The notes under the pieces: model-generated
Databases searched by the model: none
Told to the model about the DNA's origin: nothing
Seen by the model: only the letters and a program-made list of their open reading frames with translations
Assembly (NCBI GenBank): GCA_003157445.1
Contig: PMJN01000517.1
Coordinates: 9,880 to 17,714 of the forward strand
Direction: 5' to 3'
DNA: 7,835 bases
Origin: Micrococcales bacterium
GTDB lineage: Bacteria; Actinomycetota; Actinomycetes; Actinomycetales; Dermatophilaceae
In this document: one piece after another, positions 6,826 to 7,835 of the stretch
How positions within the stretch are numbered: the stretch's first letter is position 1
Layout of the letters: each line of letters opens with the position of its first letter
Program-made: the position numbers and the translations under genes

Positions 6826-7067
6826 GGCGGTCCTGACTGTGATGTCTTGGGACATTAGGCCCGGTTGGAGGTGCAGCGGGAGGCCAGGAACGCAAAACCG
6901 TCCATGCAGAGATGGGTTGCCCTGACCGATCGGAGGCGAGTGCCTGTCCCTTCGGACAGGTCTGGCGCTGACGCCTAGACGATGCGGTGGATCCCCCCTA
7001 GCGTCGGCTCAGGCAGCCAGGTCTGCCGACATCTGTATCCGTCACCCGAGCCGCCAGGAGAACACCA
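6826..7067. promoter_or_regulatory. Divergent mno / mftA promoter region with several dyads
   Basis: This non-coding stretch should hold both the mno (minus) and mftA (plus) promoters. Dyads visible are ATGTC-TTGG-GACAT (6842-6855), the palindrome CCGATCGG (6926-6933), CCTGTCC-CTTC-GGACAGG (6943-6960), GGCAG-N6-CTGCC (7012-7027) and the spaced pair GACGC/GCGTC (6970-6974, 7001-7005). A possible minus-strand -10 hexamer, TAATGT (6852-6857), has no convincing -35. AGGAG at 7056-7060 serves mftA. MnoR, or an MftR-type repressor encoded elsewhere, are the plausible binders. That function should be here follows from gene orientation; the individual sites are guesses. Confidence 0.6.
6943..6960. 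promoter_or_regulatory. Perfect 7-bp inverted repeat in the divergent promoter, candidate operator
   Basis: CCTGTCC-CTTC-GGACAGG is the longest dyad of the divergent region and lies near its centre, 108 nt from the mftA start and about 130 nt from the mno start. The TGTC and GACA half-sites recur at 6843-6854 with a shorter centre. A regulator dimer of the LuxR or TetR type could bind it. A small hairpin in an mRNA leader is the alternative. Confidence 0.4.
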
Positions 7068-7202
7068 GTGAGCAACCAGCCGACCATCGAGGTCCCCCCC
7101 GACACCACCGCGACCTCAGATGGCGAGCCTGCTGCAGAGCAGCTCGTGCAGGAGACGCTCATCGAAGAGATCTCGATCGATGGAATGTGCGGGGTCTACT
7201 GA
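7068..7202 (+). CDS. mftA: Mycofactocin precursor peptide MftA
   Basis: A 44-residue ribosomal precursor of the redox cofactor mycofactocin. The C-terminus IDGMCGVY is diagnostic, and ETLIEEISIDGMCGVY matches the conserved part of the family. The final Val43-Tyr44 become the cofactor core after oxidative decarboxylation of Tyr, cyclisation with Val by MftC and release by a downstream peptidase (MftE, not in the window). The N-terminal leader (about 1-28) is acidic and Pro/Thr-rich, and the MftB-binding part should lie within it. The start is GTG at 7068, preceded by AGGAG (7056-7060) with a 7-nt spacer. It is first in the mft operon and 1 nt upstream of mftB. Confidence 0.97.
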   Translation: MSNQPTIEVPPDTTATSDGEPAAEQLVQETLIEEISIDGMCGVY

Positions 7203-7203
7203 G

Positions 7204-7494
7204 GTGAACCGGGTGGCCATATCCGAGCCGGCGTTCGACCCGAGACTGCCGTGGCGACTCTCGGCGGGCGTCGCCCTGCGCGACGAGTCGTTCGGCGCTC
7301 TGGCCTACGACTTCGCCACCCGCCGCTTGTCCTTTCTGAAGACCCGACGCCTCGTTGACGTGATCCGCGCTCTGGACAGCGAACCAGACGTCGGCTCCGC
7401 CCTGAGCACAGCCGGAGTCCCCGAAGGTGACCGGGCCACATACCTCGCCGCTCTGGGCGGCCTCGCCCATTCCGGCATCCTCATCCCCCGCTGA
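7204..7494 (+). CDS. mftB: Mycofactocin biosynthesis chaperone MftB (RRE/PqqD-like)
   Basis: A 96-residue RiPP recognition element protein that binds the MftA leader and delivers it to MftC. The region AFDPRLPWRLSAGVALRDES followed by FGALAYDFATRRLSFLKT (about 30-47) is the MftB hallmark and forms the strand portion of the PqqD-like winged-helix fold. A helical C-terminus ends LAALGGLAHSGILIPR. The start is taken as GTG at 7204, 1 nt after the mftA TGA, giving the expected length and tight coupling. The alternative GTG at 7213 would trim three residues. A longer in-frame ORF from 7120 overlaps mftA out of frame and is rejected. The mftC RBS overlaps this gene's stop codon. Confidence 0.95.
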   Translation: MNRVAISEPAFDPRLPWRLSAGVALRDESFGALAYDFATRRLSFLKTRRLVDVIRALDSEPDVGSALSTAGVPEGDRATYLAALGGLAHSGILIPR

Positions 7495-7506
7495 AGGAGT
7501 CCCCCG

Positions 7507-7835
7507 ATGACTGCAGTGCTGCCCCTGCTCGACCAGTTCGCACTGGGGCTGGACGCGCCCATCTGCCTGACGTGGGAGCTGACCTATGCCTGCAACCTGG
7601 CCTGCGTCCACTGCCTGAGCTCCTCGGGGCGGCGCGACCCGAACGAGCTGACCACACGCCAGGCCGAGGCGGTCATCGACGAGCTACAGGCGATGAAGGT
7701 GTTCTACGTCAACATCGGCGGCGGAGAGCCGACAGTACGGCCGGACTTCTGGCACCTGCTGGACTACGCCGTGGCCCACCAGGTCGGGGTGAAGTTCTCC
7801 ACCAACGGCATCAAGATCGACAAGCAGAACGCCGC
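7507..7835 (+). CDS. mftC: Radical SAM maturase MftC, 3' end outside the window
   Basis: The first 109 codons of the mycofactocin radical SAM enzyme. The SAM [4Fe-4S] motif is CNLACVHC (Cys29, Cys33, Cys36), preceded by the family stretch APICLTWELTYA. A glycine motif GGGEPT (71-76) lies in the SAM-binding part of the partial TIM barrel, and KFSTNG (96-101) marks the next strand. The expected C-terminal SPASM domain with auxiliary clusters is beyond the window. MftC catalyses two steps on the MftA C-terminus: oxidative decarboxylation of Tyr, then carbon-carbon bond formation with Val. ATG at 7507 has AAGGAG (7494-7499) with a 7-nt spacer, overlapping the mftB stop. It is co-operonic with mftAB. 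Confidence 0.96.
   Translation, partial: MTAVLPLLDQFALGLDAPICLTWELTYACNLACVHCLSSSGRRDPNELTTRQAEAVIDELQAMKVFYVNIGGGEPTVRPDFWHLLDYAVAHQVGVKFSTNGIKIDKQNA

Noticed and set aside
6814..6855. Mno starting 14 codons upstream at an in-frame ATG
   Set aside because: The downstream ATG has a near-perfect Shine-Dalgarno and agrees with the family N-terminus; the upstream ATG falls within a dyad and lacks an evident RBS.
7120..7203. MftB starting within mftA
   Set aside because: The extra residues are out-of-frame mftA sequence; the GTG at 7204 gives the normal MftB length.
1..7835. CRISPR arrays, tRNA or rRNA genes, insertion sequences, phage or toxin-antitoxin genes
   Set aside because: No regularly spaced repeats, RNA gene signatures, transposase motifs or flanking terminal repeats were seen; nearly all of the window is accounted for by metabolic and regulatory genes.

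Overview
The window is from a high-GC actinobacterium. Third codon positions are almost all G or C, GTG starts are common, and long spurious ORFs lie antisense to real genes. It carries two joined systems: an NDMA-dependent methanol (alcohol) dehydrogenase locus and the start of a mycofactocin biosynthesis cluster. The genus cannot be fixed from the sequence. The gene content fits methanol-using Actinomycetes (mycobacterial, pseudonocardial or nocardioid lineages).

Layout. Positions 1-753 (+) hold the 3' part of a NarL-type sensor histidine kinase, and 965-1657 (+) its LuxR/NarL-type response regulator; by context these are MnoS and MnoR. A small ORF of doubtful status (747-968) exactly fills the gap between them. 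A hairpin at 1682-1696 separates mnoR from a convergent four-gene minus-strand operon. In transcription order that operon is mno (6813-5521, group III metal-dependent alcohol dehydrogenase), a MoxR-type AAA ATPase (5436-4189), a CoxE-like VWA-domain protein (4179-2644) and the SAM methyltransferase mftM (2647-1718). Spacing is 84 nt with a strong GC-rich hairpin after mno, then 9 nt, then a 4-nt GTGA overlap. The divergent intergenic region 6814-7067 contains several small dyads. On the other side mftA (7068-7202), mftB (7204-7494) and mftC (7507 to the window end) run on the plus strand.

How the genes fit together. From knowledge of these families, MftA is a ribosomally made precursor peptide. 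MftB presents it to the radical SAM enzyme MftC, which modifies the C-terminal Val-Tyr. Later mft genes, outside the window, complete and glucosylate the redox cofactor, and MftM methylates its glucan chain. Mycofactocin is the likely in-vivo electron acceptor that reoxidises the bound nicotinamide of Mno, whose reaction is assayed in vitro with the artificial acceptor NDMA. The AAA/VWA pair resembles MoxR-VWA chaperone modules that mature metalloenzymes. Both partners here carry His-Gly/His-Asp-rich stretches, suggesting (inference) metal handling for the dehydrogenase. MnoSR probably controls the locus. The main interest is the single-locus packaging of enzyme, presumed maturation factors, cofactor biosynthesis, cofactor methylation and regulation, together with the paired histidine-rich segments.
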